NCBI GenBank assembly: GCA_051294375.1
Contig: CM119263.1
Span: forward strand, 12,813,723-12,877,722
DNA: 64,000 nt
Source: Paraspadella gotoi
Taxonomy: Eukaryota; Chaetognatha
Direction of reading: 5' to 3'
Under the pieces are notes generated by a model. The model had not been told where the DNA came from and did no database searches. It saw nothing but the letters and a program-made list of their open reading frames with translations. The first letter of the stretch is position 1. Every line of letters begins with the position of its first letter. Below are positions 41,786 through 53,999 of the stretch, in pieces. The position numbers were made by a program, and so were the translations under genes.

Positions 41786-42443
41786 NNNNNNNNNNNNNNN
41801 NNNNNNNNNNNNNNNNNNNNNNNNNNNNNNNNNNNNNNNNNNNNNNNNNNNNNNNNNNNNNNNNNNNNNNNNNNNNNNNNNNNNNNNNNNNNNNNNNNNN
41901 NNNNNNNNNNNNNNNNNNNNNNNNNNNNNNNNNNNNNNNNNNNNNNNNNNNNNNNNNNNNNNNNNNNNNNNNNNNNNNNNNNNNNNNNNNNNNNNNNNNN
42001 NNNNNNNNNNNNNNNNNNNNNNNNNNNNNNNNNNNNNNNNNNNNNNNNNNNNNNNNNNNNNNNNNNNNNNNNNNNNNNNNNNNNNNNNNNNNNNNNNNNN
42101 NNNNNNNNNNNNNNNNNNNNNNNNNNNNNNNNNNNNNNNNNNNNNNNNNNNNNNNNNNNNNNNNNNNNNNNNNNNNNNNNNNNNTCCATTAAAAAAACTG
42201 TTGATACTAAAAGTTTTTGTTTGGGGCGTCGGGGTTAATGGCCAAACGCGGCGCGGGACGGCAAAAGCCAAAAAAAANNNNNNNNNNNNNNNNNNNNNNN
42301 NNNNNNNNNNNNNNNNNNNNNNNNNNNNNNNNNNNNNNNNNNNNNNNNNNNNNNNNNNNNNNNNNNNNNNNNNNNNNNNNNNNNNNNNNNNNNNNNNNNN
42401 NNNNNNNNNNNNNNNNNNNNNNNNNNNNNNNNNNNNNNNNNNN
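41786..42443. other. Assembly gaps (399 N and 166 N)
   Basis: N at 41786-42184 and 42278-42443, with 93 bases between them. The second gap ends in a GA run. After it (42444-42540) a short Glu/Leu/Lys-rich plus frame ends in TGA, without enough support to call. Confidence 0.9.
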
Positions 42444-42540
42444 GAGAGAGAGAGAGCAGTTAGAATTGCTTCTGATGGAATTTGCAAAGAGAAAAGTCGC
42501 CAAAATAAAGAGAAACGATTGTGGAGAAGAAGAATGAGGA

Positions 42541-45280
42541 GTTGAAAGGAAGAAAGAGAAAAAAAAAGAAGGTATGAAGGAGGAAAAAGAAAAAGGTAGA
42601 AAATAAAAAAGAAAGAAGAGGTTGAAAAAAAAAGAGAGAAAATAAATGTTTCGTTGAAGTGAAAAGCGAAGGGAAGTTGAAAGGGAAAGCACTTAAACTC
42701 CTACGCAGAAAGGTAATGATAGAGAAGACAAATTAGCTTCAATCCCGAAGAGCAATAAACATTTCTTTAAGCTTCAATGATTTCGTCGATTTAATTTTTT
42801 TCGATAAAATTTATTGTAATAATTGATCCTATTGTAGAGTTATATTAAGTAAATCTTTTTTCAACATTGCGATATATGGAAATCAAAGTATCTTACTGAC
42901 TTAGAGAATTAAAGAATTAACTGAATATAAAAGGATCAGAGGAGGACTGGGTATCGAAATATAGGCATTATGTAGATTTACAGAAAGCTGTTGATTTTAA
43001 TGCTGTTAATGACAAGAACGTCATTATCTTTCTAGCGACTGTTCAGTGTCCGCGATTGATCCTTAATTGTTGAATTTTATAAAATTATCTTTTTATTTTT
43101 AGTGCTATTAGTGCAATTAGTCTTGCTCAATGCTCATTTATCGTTTGAATGTCAAATTGTATCGTTTATTGTTTTATCATTTTACCTTTTTATCGTCTTA
43201 ACTGTCAAATTGTTTCTTTTATTTAAGAAAAAAAAAATTTATCGCTCAATATTTGAAAAAAAAACAAACCAAATGATTGAAAAAAACAAAATAAAATAAA
43301 AATTTATAGCGAAAATATACTAAAACGAGTTTAACTTCAATTTCCATCCATAATCGTCATTCATCATCAGTTAATATAATCATCGTAGTCATCATATTAG
43401 GACTTATTATAATAATAACATGGATGATGTCCTTCCTTCTGCAGTTCAACGAACTCCTTGACAAAAAAAAAAAGTCCAAACTTTGTCCATGAATCACAAG
43501 GGTCGAAAATGGCGGAGATTTTCTCCGTCTCTCGTTCTCTCTCGCGCGATTTCCCGAAACAAATGGGCAAAAGACGAAAGCGAAAACGAGAGAGACAGAA
43601 CTAGAGAAGAAGACAAAGCAGGAAAAAGAGCAAACCAGGCAAAAAAACAAAACAAGAAAAACAAAAGGGGAAAGGCGGGAGAGGCGGGAGAGGGCGGGAA
43701 GTCGGAAGGCGACTGACACAAGAGACGCTCATAAATCGCGGGCGTCAATAAACGCGAATCTCGGCAACCAAAAAAAAAAAAAAAAAACGCGCGGGGGGGA
43801 AAAATCGGTTTTCGGTCGCGGAAAGAAAAAAAAACGTCTCTCCCGGTACAGGCGGATCGCGTTTGTCAATCCGGGAATGAAGCCCAAGAGTACAGTCGCG
43901 GCGCGCTTTTTTTTGCAAATGGCGACGGGTTAACTTTAAATAAAAAGTCGATTACGGCGATAATCAGTCAAAGTTACATTTTTGTTTTTTCGTATGTTGG
44001 TTTTCAGATTAAATATTTAGCGTATATCTATGTATTATATTTAAATACATATATTTATAGTTATATAGTTTTATACTTAAAATAACCATATCGAGATAGA
44101 CCTGTATCTAACCCGGAATAATAAAAACTTATATAAAGTATTTGGATTTGTACAATATTTTTTTTTTAGTCTGTAGCATCGCGAGGGCGTTTTATTAACG
44201 TTCTACTCTTGGCTGAAGGATTTAAAAAGTAAGGTCAGACTGGGAATTTGGTTAAATCCCAATTGTCTTCGTCCCCATTACGAACTCAAAACTCTTTTGA
44301 CCACTGGTTTGTTCTGTCGCGATTTTTTTTATTTCTCAAATTTCTATTCTTTTTTTTACTCATATCTTTTTATTCTAAAGTGAAAGAAGCGAACGCGAGA
44401 CGGCAGCACCGTTCATTTGAACTTTGATATCCGCGATGAACAAAAAGCAATGCGACAAAAAAAAAAGGGAAATAAAAGCGGATTTGGTTTCTTTCGGTCG
44501 AGTAAAAATATGTGATTGGGATTGAGGAGAGAAAAGTCGGATGGTGGGGAAGGAGTAAGAGTTGACAATTTTCTCGGATGGAAGCTGTGATGGTTGGTAA
44601 AGGTTTATGAGTTAAAATAAAGAGAAATTTGGAAGGCGAGATGACGGAAAAAAAAGTGGGTGGAAGAGAAACCCAAATAATATTACAATTGAGGAAATAA
44701 TAAACGTCTGGCCAGGCGGAGGGATGAAATGGGAATCCGAGCCAAGAAGGGGGGAACAAACGTGGTAGAATTGTGGGGTGTGGACCGTGGACTGCAGAGG
44801 TTGGCCAAGCGTCGTTCCATTCGACATAGTGACTTTATGACCATTCGACATTAGACCAGGCGAGAAGAAATCGAGAGCGATGGAAATAGAGATTTGGAAA
44901 TTGGAAGAAAAAGTCCAAAGGAGAAAGAAATCAAGACTGAGGTCGGACAAAGGTTGGAAATATGACGGAGAGGCAACTGAAAAAAAAAATGGTTTGAAAT
45001 ATAAACCCCGATATTTTGCTTCGGTGTTAACACTTCGTTCAAGATCTAGACTTAAATAAAACCCAGATAACAAATGACCGGCAGAAAAAAACTTATTCCG
45101 AACTCTGGAAAATAGCTCGAGTGAGAAGAAAAAAAAAATGGGGAAAAGAAGTCGAGAAATTAATTAGCGGAGAAACAAAGACTTTGATGATAAACGAGCG
45201 AATTTGTAAACAAAAGTGGAAATGGACGAAAAAGATTTTTTTGCCAAATGGAGATTGGAAAGAAGCGGGAGTTAAGCTGA
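42541..45280. other. Purine- and AT-rich region, no supported gene
   Basis: A CpG-bearing patch (43480-43940) contains AAAATGGCGG and several CGCG sites and might be a promoter or first exon. A 154-codon minus-strand frame (44612-45073) starts at TTG and lacks recognisable domains. No gene is called. Confidence 0.35.
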
Positions 45281-45286
45281 GTTGAA

Positions 45287-45303
45287 GTGAGAGAGAGAGA
45301 GAG

Positions 45304-45353
<50 letters not shown>

Positions 45354-45390
45354 CAGAGAGAGAGAGATGAGAGAGAGAGAGAAAGAGATA
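45287..45390. repeat. (GA)n microsatellite
   Basis: Interrupted GA tract on the plus strand. Confidence 0.9.
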
Positions 45391-45859
45391 ATGAAATTCG
45401 AACTTCAAAAAATGTAAAAAGAAATTTATTTTCATAAATTCGCGAATTCATGGGTTTCTTTGAAGTTTGAACCATCATATTTGAACAGATTTAACTAAAA
45501 GTAATGCTCAACAAAGATGACTGCCATATCACAAAAAAGGTTGATTTCTTGAAATGAACCTTAATTATACATATTGCTTAATCTATTTAAGCATAAGCGT
45601 CCTCAGTCCTATTTGACCAAAAAAAAAAGTTGGATTATCCATTGTTCTTCGCTAGTGAGCAAAGGGTCGTCTGATTGCCAAATAACGAGTCTTGATTCTT
45701 CAAAGAAAAAAAAGAAGAAAAAAAAAAGAAAGAGAAAAAAGTTTCTCCCTCATCTCTCCCCGTTTCTCTCTGTCCTCCCGCGCTTTCCAAGAGATTTTTT
45801 TTCGAGCTAATTACTTGGGTCATTCTTAGTCCTTGGGATTCCATTCCCTCTGCATCCCG

Positions 45860-45900
45860 GTCGCGCGCCGCGCCCCGCGCCCCGCGCCCCGCGCCGGGAT
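45860..45900. repeat. GC-only tandem repeat (CCCCGCG units)
   Basis: Four to five copies of a 7-bp CGCGCCC-type unit, with inverted CCCGG/CCGGG at its edges. This is an abrupt GC-only island between AT-rich flanks. Confidence 0.7.
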
Positions 45901-47440
45901 CAACCAGACAACCTTACCCCCTTTCCTCCTCCTCCTCCTTCTCCTCCTTATCCACTACTTCTTTCAATGCCCATTTTCTTACTCCCTTTTTCACCCTCAG
46001 TTTCGCCATCCAAACAACCACTGGACTAATGATGTGTGGCGAGAGAATAAATAGATTTTCTGGGACTTTCTTTAACTTCTCACAGAGCCTCAGTCGGAAC
46101 GAGTCAGTCATTTTCCTTTTCCTTTATATTTTTTCTCTTTTTTTTTCAATTTTTTGGTTTCTTGGGTTTTTTCCCTTGAATTTTCTTTTATTATACGTAC
46201 TATACCGTTTACGGATCATAATCCGTTATACGGATAATAATCATTTCATTCGCATTCCTATGTAGTACATCTATGACATCAACGTTTAGACGAGAAACTG
46301 ACGTTGAACAAAAAGTGAACCACAGCCTGGAAAGGTCAGGTAAACTGTGTGAAAAAAGAATTTAGGGAGACAGCGTGGAAACAGACAAAAAAAAGAAAGG
46401 CACGAAAGACGAGGAAGACGACGACGACGACGACGAAGGAGCATTAGTGGACGTCGCGCCTTTGGAAAGAAAACACGGGGTCCATAATTCGATGCCGCAA
46501 AAGGAGACCGAAGAATCTCTTACCAACGCAGGATGAAAGAGAAGGAGAGGCAGGTCAGTAAGAGAAAGAGACGAGGCAAAGTAGGCGTGGAGAAGGAGAG
46601 AGGGAAGCAGAGCTAGTAACTGGCTTTGAAGGAAAGGTGAAAAGAGAGAAGGAGGTGGCGTAGGTTTTTTTTCGAAAAAAGGTGTCGTCCAGTAGAAAAA
46701 AGGCATTAGTGAAACAAAGGAACAAGGAAGGTAAAATATCGTGACCACTTGGCATTGATACGACCAAAAACCCACTAAAATTACACCAAAGAATAAAAAC
46801 AGTAAAAAACGGAGAGTTAAAAAAATTGACGCAAAAAAAAAAAAAAAATAAATAAATGTGAGGGCCAGAATTGAATTCCAATCGTACATAATTCAAAGGT
46901 CAGAGGGAACATTGCAGTCCGATTCCTACTACTACTCGACGAAATTGAATTTGAGCGAAGAAAGAAAAAAAAATATTGAAAAAAAAGGAAGAATCGAGGG
47001 GAAAAAAAAGGAAATTACGAATAAAATTGGAGGAAGATGAAAAGTGGGAGGAAAGAGAATTGGCAAGGAGGGAGGAAATGGGAGAAGGATTAGGAGAGAG
47101 GGAGAGCTGAAAACGAGAGATCGTCAATGGGAAATCGAAAATTATATTATCGCAATCATGTACTGTATTGAGCAGAGCAAAACATACAAAACAGGGACGA
47201 GTAATACATGAACACGAAACAACTATTTTAACGGTAAATTAAATATTTGCGAATAATTTTTCCCTTATACCCCTCTAATGCCAATAATCTCTCTAACTCT
47301 TCTCTCTAGTCTTTTTTCTCTCTCTCTCTCCCTCCCCCCCTCTTCTCTCATTCTAATGGCGGACTGATTCCCATTAATTTCCCAGTTCGCCAGGGGATCT
47401 CCTCATAAAGATGACGGGCTCGATTTTCGGGACCATAACC
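45900..47440. other. Low-complexity region, no supported gene
   Basis: T-rich then purine-rich sequence, with a GAC run at 46412-46437. A 175-codon minus-strand frame (46362-46889) is largely Phe/Ser/Leu low complexity and is not called. Confidence 0.4.
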
Positions 47441-47443
47441 GCG

Positions 47444-47722
47444 TTATTTAATTCCGCGCTGCATCGGATTGTGTGAGGCACAAAACCATCTACAGCAAAT
47501 CCACGGCATCATTAAATCGTCCACAGTTCGATCTTTAGCCGCAGTACCTCCGCAGGACCGGATAATCCGCGGAGCAGCATTAGATTTTCGCGCAGCAGCG
47601 TCTGCGGAGAATCCTTCGATAGAACGTTGAGCTCGCCCTTCTTCTGTTCTTAATTGGGGTCGGCGTCGACGTCGTGGCATTGTCATTTTCTTTGCTTTTT
47701 CATCGTTGGCTGCCAACTCCAT
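47444..47722 (-). CDS. Uncharacterised 92-codon ORF
   Basis: An ATG-to-TAA frame with an Arg-rich stretch, an Ala-rich middle and a Cys/Trp-containing end, in G+C-richer DNA than its surroundings. The arrangement (basic start, possible helices, Gly-Gly-Thr-Ala-Ala) loosely recalls the DNA-binding start of mariner-like transposases, but no motif is decisive. It could equally be a host exon. Confidence 0.3.
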   Translation of the reverse strand: MELAANDEKAKKMTMPRRRRRPQLRTEEGRAQRSIEGFSADAAARKSNAAPRIIRSCGGTAAKDRTVDDLMMPWICCRWFCASHNPMQRGIK

Positions 47723-47833
47723 GCAGAATTTTTTTTTTTCTTCTTAATGATTTTTTTTTCTCGTTTTCTTTATTTTTCTTCTTTTGAGATTCTTTTGATT
47801 TCTCGTCGCGATTTTCCACCCACACTTTTATTA

Positions 47834-48031
47834 NNNNNNNNNNNNNNNNNNNNNNNNNNNNNNNNNNNNNNNNNNNNNNNNNNNNNNNNNNNNNNNNNNN
47901 NNNNNNNNNNNNNNNNNNNNNNNNNNNNNNNNNNNNNNNNNNNNNNNNNNNNNNNNNNNNNNNNNNNNNNNNNNNNNNNNNNNNNNNNNNNNNNNNNNNN
48001 NNNNNNNNNNNNNNNNNNNNNNNNNNNNNNN
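47834..48031. other. Assembly gap (198 N)
   Basis: Run of N, followed by a C-rich stretch. Confidence 0.95.
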
Positions 48032-48472
48032 CCCCCCCCAACCGCCTTAAAACAAACCCTCCTCCACCTCGCCTCTCCATTTAAACCCTTCCTTTTCTTC
48101 TTTCTCGTTCTGGTTCGGTCGGGAGGTCACGCGTTCGAGGTCGACCGTTATAACTTAACGCCGATTTGAAGAGTGGGAATGGAACAACAGAAAAGGAAAG
48201 AATAACAACAACAACAGAAAACACCCGATTCTCCTCTGTGACTTTGGGGTTTTTTCGAGGCGACACAAGAAACAAGGCGGGCGAAAAAAAAAGTGTGGGA
48301 AAAAAAAAAACAGCGGGAACTCGTTTATGACCAAAATATTTCGCCTACAAGCCATAAAGCCACTGTGGCTAGCCGCTCATTTTTAGGAGAAAAAACCCAT
48401 AAACGGATGAGAAGCAAAAATTCGCAGAGGATTACTAGATAGAGAGGGAGGCGAAACAGACAGAGGGAAAAC

Positions 48473-48529
<57 letters not shown>

Positions 48530-49161
48530 ATAGTCGAGGGAAAAGAGGACAAAAGGCTGGAAAAGAAAAAAAAATGTTAGGATCGAAGAAAAAGGAGGAC
48601 GTGATAAGAAAAGAAAATGAAAAAAGAAAAGATGGCGAAGGAAGAGATGGGAAAGTGAAAAAACAAAAAAAAATATTTAGAAAGAAAAAAATCGAAAGAA
48701 GAAAAATAGAAGCTCCGAGGAAAATAGCGAGATGACACCGAGAGGCTTTAAATCAATAACGACAACCACAACACCGCCTCGAACTGAGGACGCATAAAAG
48801 GAGACGAGAAAGGCCGAGAGGGGGCGAAGGCCTTTCGAGGCGCGATGGAATAGGGCGGGAGGGTGAGGGAAAAGAGAGGTTCTAATTCGGGAAACTCAGA
48901 TCGAAATGAAGGGCGGGTGGGTGGATCGGGAGCTGACAAGCGAGTCAGTCGGGAAAAGAACAATCAGAGAGTGAGAGAGAGAGAAAGCAAGAAAATACAG
49001 AAATAAAGCAAGGAAAGTCAGAAATATAGGAGAGGAAAACAAAAAAAGATAGAGAAAGAGTATCTTACATACTTCGTTCGTTGTTTTCCAGTTTTTCTTT
49101 CGTTCCCCATTTTCCTCACCACTTTCCTGAAGCGTCAACAGAGAAAGAGAAACAGAGAGAT

Positions 49162-49249
<88 letters not shown>

Positions 49250-49571
49250 TCACCATTGAGGTGGGTCTACGCAGGAACGAGAAGCCACGCCCCCAGACGT
49301 GAAACGACAGACGCTCCTCTCGTCATTTTTCGGTGACCCTTTTCAAGGATGAGCGAGGGCCCTTCTCTCGGTCCGTCCCGCGTGGTCTTTGCCGTTGGCG
49401 TCTTCGTCGGTCACATCGTCGTCGGCGTCGCTCCAATTTTTCTTTCCCGTTTTCGCGTCTGTCAACCTCGCGTCTGCCTTTCCGGGTCAGTTTCACCGTG
49501 TCGTTGTCCCTTTGTCATTTTCCGCTCGTCATCGTCACGGTTATATGACAGCGAGTGTCAGGTCAGGAAAT

Positions 49572-49646
<75 letters not shown>

Positions 49647-50401
49647 AAGAGAGAGAGAGTGAGAGAGTATAAAATAAATGGAAGAAATAAAAAAGTTTAC
49701 TAGAAAAAGGACAAAATTTCAAAAGAAATGAAGCATAAAAAATGTGCAGTCTAAAGAGAGAAAAAGGACAAGCGAAACAAGAACCCATCTGCCACGAATA
49801 GGCAATCGATCCACAATATTTATAAACAGATCCTAGTTGGTTACAGTCATATAAGAACGAAGGTACTTTGAAAATGCACGTATTCCCCTAAATTTGCCAG
49901 TGGCGCCATTAGAGGATCCCACCCAAGGCACCCCATGCTTTCAGGGTCAATAGGTCTCTCTTAGGTCCGAAAGGTGAGAAAACATTGTTTTCAAAACGAA
50001 GGGTGAAGCGGTTGGAAGGTGAGAAATCCTCAGTGGGTAGAGTCGGAAAAGGAAACGATTTTATAGGGAGCACAAAGAAAATGACACCAGGGGCAAATTA
50101 GCTTATTTTTTAAATGAATGGATATTGGATAATCTTTATATTGGTCGCACCAATTTCATAAAATTCAGCTCGTTCTATGATGCTAGTGTGGAGTACAATA
50201 TAGTATTTCTCGAATTCATACAATTGAAACATTCTTTGAAATACTATACCACTTCATTGATGGGGAAGCCAGGTACTCTGGGAGTGATTAAACAAGACTG
50301 AGTGAGAGTCTTGATTGAAAGCTTGATAGAGGCCTTCAACCACCAAAGCCTGTCCAAAGTGAGAGGCACGATAGCTTATTCATTAAATGAATGGATAAAT
50401 T
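48032..50401. other. Purine-rich region with GA microsatellites
   Basis: (GA)n at 48477-48525, 49164-49241 and 49572-49660. A 74-codon plus-strand ORF (49349-49573, ATG) has a hydrophobic Val/Phe segment but no other support. From 49800 the sequence is more complex, yet no frame with splice signals could be established. Confidence 0.4.
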
Positions 50402-50888
50402 NNNNNNNNNNNNNNNNNNNNNNNNNNNNNNNNNNNNNNNNNNNNNNNNNNNNNNNNNNNNNNNNNNNNNNNNNNNNNNNNNNNNNNNNNNNNNNNNNNN
50501 NNNNNNNNNNNNNNNNNNNNNNNNNNNNNNNNNNNNNNNNNNNNNNNNNNNNNNNNNNNNNNNNNNNNNNNNNNNNNNNNNNNNNNNNNNNNNNNNNNNN
50601 NNNNNNNNNNNNNNNNNNNNNNNNNNNNNNNNNNNNNNNNNNNNNNNNNNNNNNNNNNNNNNNNNNNNNNNNNNNNNNNNNNNNNNNNNNNNNNNNNNNN
50701 NNNNNNNNNNNNNNNNNNNNNNNNNNNNNNNNNNNNNNNNNNNNNNNNNNNNNNNNNNNNNNNNNNNNNNNNNNNNNNNNNNNNNNNNNNNNNNNNNNNN
50801 NNNNNNNNNNNNNNNNNNNNNNNNNNNNNNNNNNNNNNNNNNNNNNNNNNNNNNNNNNNNNNNNNNNNNNNNNNNNNNNNNNNNNNNN
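50402..50888. other. Assembly gap (487 N)
   Basis: Run of N. The sequence TTAAATGAATGGATA occurs at 50113 and again just before the gap (about 50383), which suggests a repeat at its edge. Confidence 0.95.
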
Positions 50889-50964
50889 CGAGGCAAGGCG
50901 TCTCGCCTTATTCAAATGCGTTTAAGTTTAGGAGAGCGTTAAACGTCTCTAATTTTCTCAGAGG

Positions 50965-51228
50965 ATGTTTTCTATTAAAATGAGAAAGAGAAGAGAAAAT
51001 CTTCCCCGAGGTCTGACGTTACTCTTTACAGTTTCAATTTCATTCTCGATGTCTTTAATGGTGTTATTGCCTTCATTGACGAGCGGGGAAAAAAGCATAA
51101 AACGTCTTCAGAAAATTTGTTGCTCTTCAGCCTTTTTAACTTTGAAGCAAGAATCTCGACAGTGGAAATTGCGCTTTATTACTCGAGGGAAAAAGAAAAC
51201 TCGTTGCATTTCTTTGTATTTTTTTTAA
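50965..51228 (+). CDS. Small ORF with one hydrophobic segment, doubtful
   Basis: An 87-codon ATG frame with basic N-terminus and a ~20-residue hydrophobic stretch. On the minus strand another ATG frame over 50970-51110 encodes a charged helix-like segment. Both are plausible and neither is supported by splice sites. Confidence 0.2.
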   Translation: MFSIKMRKRRENLPRGLTLLFTVSISFSMSLMVLLPSLTSGEKSIKRLQKICCSSAFLTLKQESRQWKLRFITRGKKKTRCISLYFF

Positions 51229-51618
51229 AATAGACTTAAAAAAAAAAACTATTTCCCGTATTTAACTTTAAAACTTTCTTCCGTGAACTAGGAAAGGAGA
51301 GAGAAAAGAATGGAACGGAAAACGAGAAGAAAAAAAAAGTGGGAGCGTGAATAAGTGATCAAGACTAACGAGGCGAAAATTCGGACTTTCTCTCTTCCTC
51401 TCTCTGTCTCCCTTTTCGTTCCACATATGGCTTTTTTTTTTTAAATTTCTATATATTTTTTTTCTTCATCCATCTATCCGTTTTTGTTCAGCGGTTTTCG
51501 TTTTCCTTTTGTTCTTGATTATTTTTTTCCTGCATTGTCTTTTAATAGACGCCGTTTTTCTCTATGATCTACCCTCAGGCTAAGTAGAGTTTGCTTGAAA
51601 ATGTAAATTATCTCTCTC

Positions 51619-51884
51619 NNNNNNNNNNNNNNNNNNNNNNNNNNNNNNNNNNNNNNNNNNNNNNNNNNNNNNNNNNNNNNNNNNNNNNNNNNNNNNNNNN
51701 NNNNNNNNNNNNNNNNNNNNNNNNNNNNNNNNNNNNNNNNNNNNNNNNNNNNNNNNNNNNNNNNNNNNNNNNNNNNNNNNNNNNNNNNNNNNNNNNNNNN
51801 NNNNNNNNNNNNNNNNNNNNNNNNNNNNNNNNNNNNNNNNNNNNNNNNNNNNNNNNNNNNNNNNNNNNNNNNNNNNNNNNNNNN
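51619..51884. other. Assembly gap (266 N)
   Basis: N run between a CT tract and an A run. Downstream on the minus strand it would be the sequence after the polyA site of the gene ending at 51986. Confidence 0.95.
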
Positions 51885-51919
51885 AAAAAAAAAAAAAATT
51901 AATAGGTTTTGTATTTCAT

Positions 51920-51925
51920 TTTATT
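51920..51925 (-). terminator. Polyadenylation signal
   Basis: AATAAA on the minus strand, 60 bases after the stop codon at 51986-51988, at the usual distance for a short 3' UTR. Confidence 0.6.
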
Positions 51926-51985
51926 TAGCTGCGAACAATAAATAACAAAAAAGAGGGACTTCTTCTACGTCAAGCAGTATAGTTA

Positions 51986-52197
51986 CTACTGAACGACATA
52001 GATGTCGCTGTTCTTCGACGCTTTACAACCGAGCACTTCCTTCAAAGCACGTTTAACTTCGCACCTCCCTCACTCTTACGGTCTTACCCAGCTTCACCGG
52101 GTGATTAGGATCACCCATTCCTTTCCCGTTCAGTATCGCTTCAACCGTTCCGAATAATTTTTCACGAGATTCATTATTGCCTTTTCTCGCGAATAGC
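51986..52197 (-). CDS. Terminal exon of an unidentified gene, with a 1-nt frame break
   Basis: A CT tract and TTTTGTTTTATAG form a strong acceptor before 52197. The frame runs about 48 codons (including Lys-Leu-Phe-Gly-Thr-Val-Glu and His-Pro-Val-Lys-Leu-Gly-Lys-Thr-Val) and hits TAA at about 52051. One base later a second frame continues for ~22 codons of similar character (Ala-Leu-Lys-Glu-Val-Leu-Gly-Cys) to TAG at 51986, followed by AATAAA. One inserted base, probably a sequencing error in the TT at about 52051, would explain the break; a genuine early stop is the alternative. I do not recognise the protein. Confidence 0.6.
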
Positions 52198-52214
52198 CTA
52201 TAAAACAAAAACAG

Positions 52215-52414
52215 AGCAGAGAGAGAGAGAGGAGAAGAGAGAGAGAACGAGAGGAGAAGCAGAGAGAGAGAGAGAGAAGGGGTGGACAGGAGAGAGAGAG
52301 AGAGAGAAAGAGAGAGAAGATGAGAGAGAGAGGAGAGAGAGAGAGAGAGAAGAGGGTGAAGATGAGGGTAGGAAAGAGAGAAGAGAGAGAGAGAAAAGAG
52401 AGAGAGAGGAGAGA

Positions 52415-52463
<49 letters not shown>

Positions 52464-52465
52464 AT
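52215..52465. repeat. Interrupted (GA)n block, pyrimidine tract of the adjacent acceptor
   Basis: Dense GA repeats with AAG and GGT interruptions. On the minus strand this is the CT-rich end of the intron before 52197. Confidence 0.85.
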
Positions 52466-52473
52466 TTACAGAC

Positions 52474-52764
52474 TCAAACGAGGCAGACCGGCGAAGGCCG
52501 ATTGGCGTTCGCGGGGTGTGCGTTATGACGCGGCTCCACCAGGGAAAGATTAAAGGGATCCGAGGGCGGACTGGTCCATGGGTCGGGGGCGTGAATTGCG
52601 CGATGGGAGAGTGAGACGCGGTCCCCGTGGGAGTGGGGGTGGGGTGGTGGGGAAGAGGTTTGGTTTGTGGACGATTCTCTGGGGTCGAATAAAAAGTAGA
52701 GTGCAGAGCGATTTACTCGTTGACTCGAAGACTTTAAAACAAGAAGAAACCCAGAACAAAACAA
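52474..52764 (-). CDS. G+C-rich island, possible exon with ambiguous frame
   Basis: Two minus-strand frames are open. One is Pro/His/Ser-rich and ends in TGA at 52474. The other includes Phe-Pro-Trp-Trp-Ser-Arg-Val and ends at a donor-like GTAAAT near 52465. The donor phase does not match the acceptor of 52197. It may be an exon of the same gene or CpG-rich regulatory DNA. Confidence 0.25.
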   Translation of the reverse strand: MFCSGFLLVLKSSSQRVNRSALYFLFDPRESSTNQTSSPPPHPHSHGDRVSLSHRAIHAPDPWTSPPSDPFNLSLVEPRHNAHPANANRPSPVCLV

Positions 52765-53024
52765 AATAAAAAACAGACGGGCGAATATATAGAAAGAGAA
52801 AACCTAAAGAAAAAATGTAGAAAAAAAATAAATTTAAATAAAAACCAAAAATGAAATCTTTGATGACCTTATTAAAAATTCTTTAAGAGATCGTTTTTAC
52901 TCAGCGCCGCCTTAAAAATCTGATAAAACGTGAGTGATGCCAGCGAGAAGAAAACCGCTCTCGTGCAGTCAATGTGTTATTAGTCGAGTGAATGTGAGAA
53001 AGCAGAGAAGGAGAGAGAGTAAGA

Positions 53025-53027
53025 GAG

Positions 53028-53065
<38 letters not shown>

Positions 53066-53110
53066 GAGAGAGAGAGAGAGAGAGACTGAGGACGAGAGAG
53101 AGAGAGAGAA
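53025..53110. repeat. (GA)n microsatellite
   Basis: GA tracts with short interruptions. Confidence 0.85.
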
Positions 53111-53661
53111 TGAGGAAAAAGAAAAATATCGGCCCCCGCGTTTTGCGTGATATACGACGTTGAGTTGTCAAGTTTGGGGTCGGAAACCCGTCGGGGTTTG
53201 GAGGTTTACCACTGGAGGGCGTTGTCGACGAAATACGGGAATTCGGGATTTTCTCCAATTGCTTCAATTAGTTAATTCTTAATTGTTAATAGCAGGTGAA
53301 CTAGGTCGCACTCGGCAGACAGGGAAAAAATTGTGTTTGACTTTTGTGGACCATGGTATAAATGATATACATGGGATTGTGACTAATGTGACTTGTATCT
53401 TTAGATTAGAATAATTTATTTTCAAAGAAAAGCAGCGATGTCCTGATATTGGCGAGCAAGGGAAATAAAGAAAAAGAAAAAAAAGGAATATATTTTCAGA
53501 GTCATGATTCTGGCAGGATTAGATTCAATTAGATTTTATGTTTGCACCTGAGAGGAAGACTGAAGTCTTCGAAGTACTGTGCTAATTCATTATGAATAAA
53601 TTATTATTTCTACTAAGTTTCAATTTTTCTTCCGGTATGCAAAGACCGAATCTATTCTCAG

Positions 53662-53896
53662 CTATCAATTGAAAAAAAGGAAATTGTCGTACTGATTGGT
53701 CTTCGTCCCGCGACATTTTCAACCTTTGGACCGGAAATCATCAAATGTCTCGGTTCTAAACCAAAATGTCACGAGTTCGCGAGTTTCGATGTGACGTTTG
53801 ACGCCAGAGATTTCACTCAACCAAAATGTAGACGCTTCTTTTTTTTGCTGAGAAATATTCAAGTCAGACGGGATTTTTTCTTAAAAAATTTCTATC
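53662..53896 (+). CDS. Internal exon of an unidentified gene
   Basis: Acceptor CTATTCTCAG precedes 53662 and the perfect donor GTAAGT starts at 53897. The frame is open from 53617 to a stop at 53964, while the minus strand has stops in all frames. The peptide is non-repetitive with four Cys (Ile-Ile-Lys-Cys-Leu-Gly-Ser, Pro-Lys-Cys-His-Glu-Phe) and an Ala-Ser-Phe-Asp-Val-Thr-Phe stretch, looking like a folded domain. The exon ends in phase 1. An earlier donor (AAAAT|GTAGAC) is possible. The family is not recognised. Confidence 0.5.
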
Positions 53897-53999
53897 GTAA
53901 GTTTAACCCTTTAACCTTTACTTATGTTAAGTTTAAAACAATATATTTTTGTCTTGATTCATAATTATTCTCGAAACAGATACCGACATAAATAAAACT

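Noticed and set aside
46362-46889. 175-codon minus-strand ORF
   Set aside because: Mostly Phe, Leu, Ser and Pro from purine/pyrimidine-biased sequence; no start, splice or domain support.
49349-49573. 74-codon hydrophobic ORF
   Set aside because: Hydrophobicity comes partly from TCG-type trinucleotides; no splice or promoter evidence.
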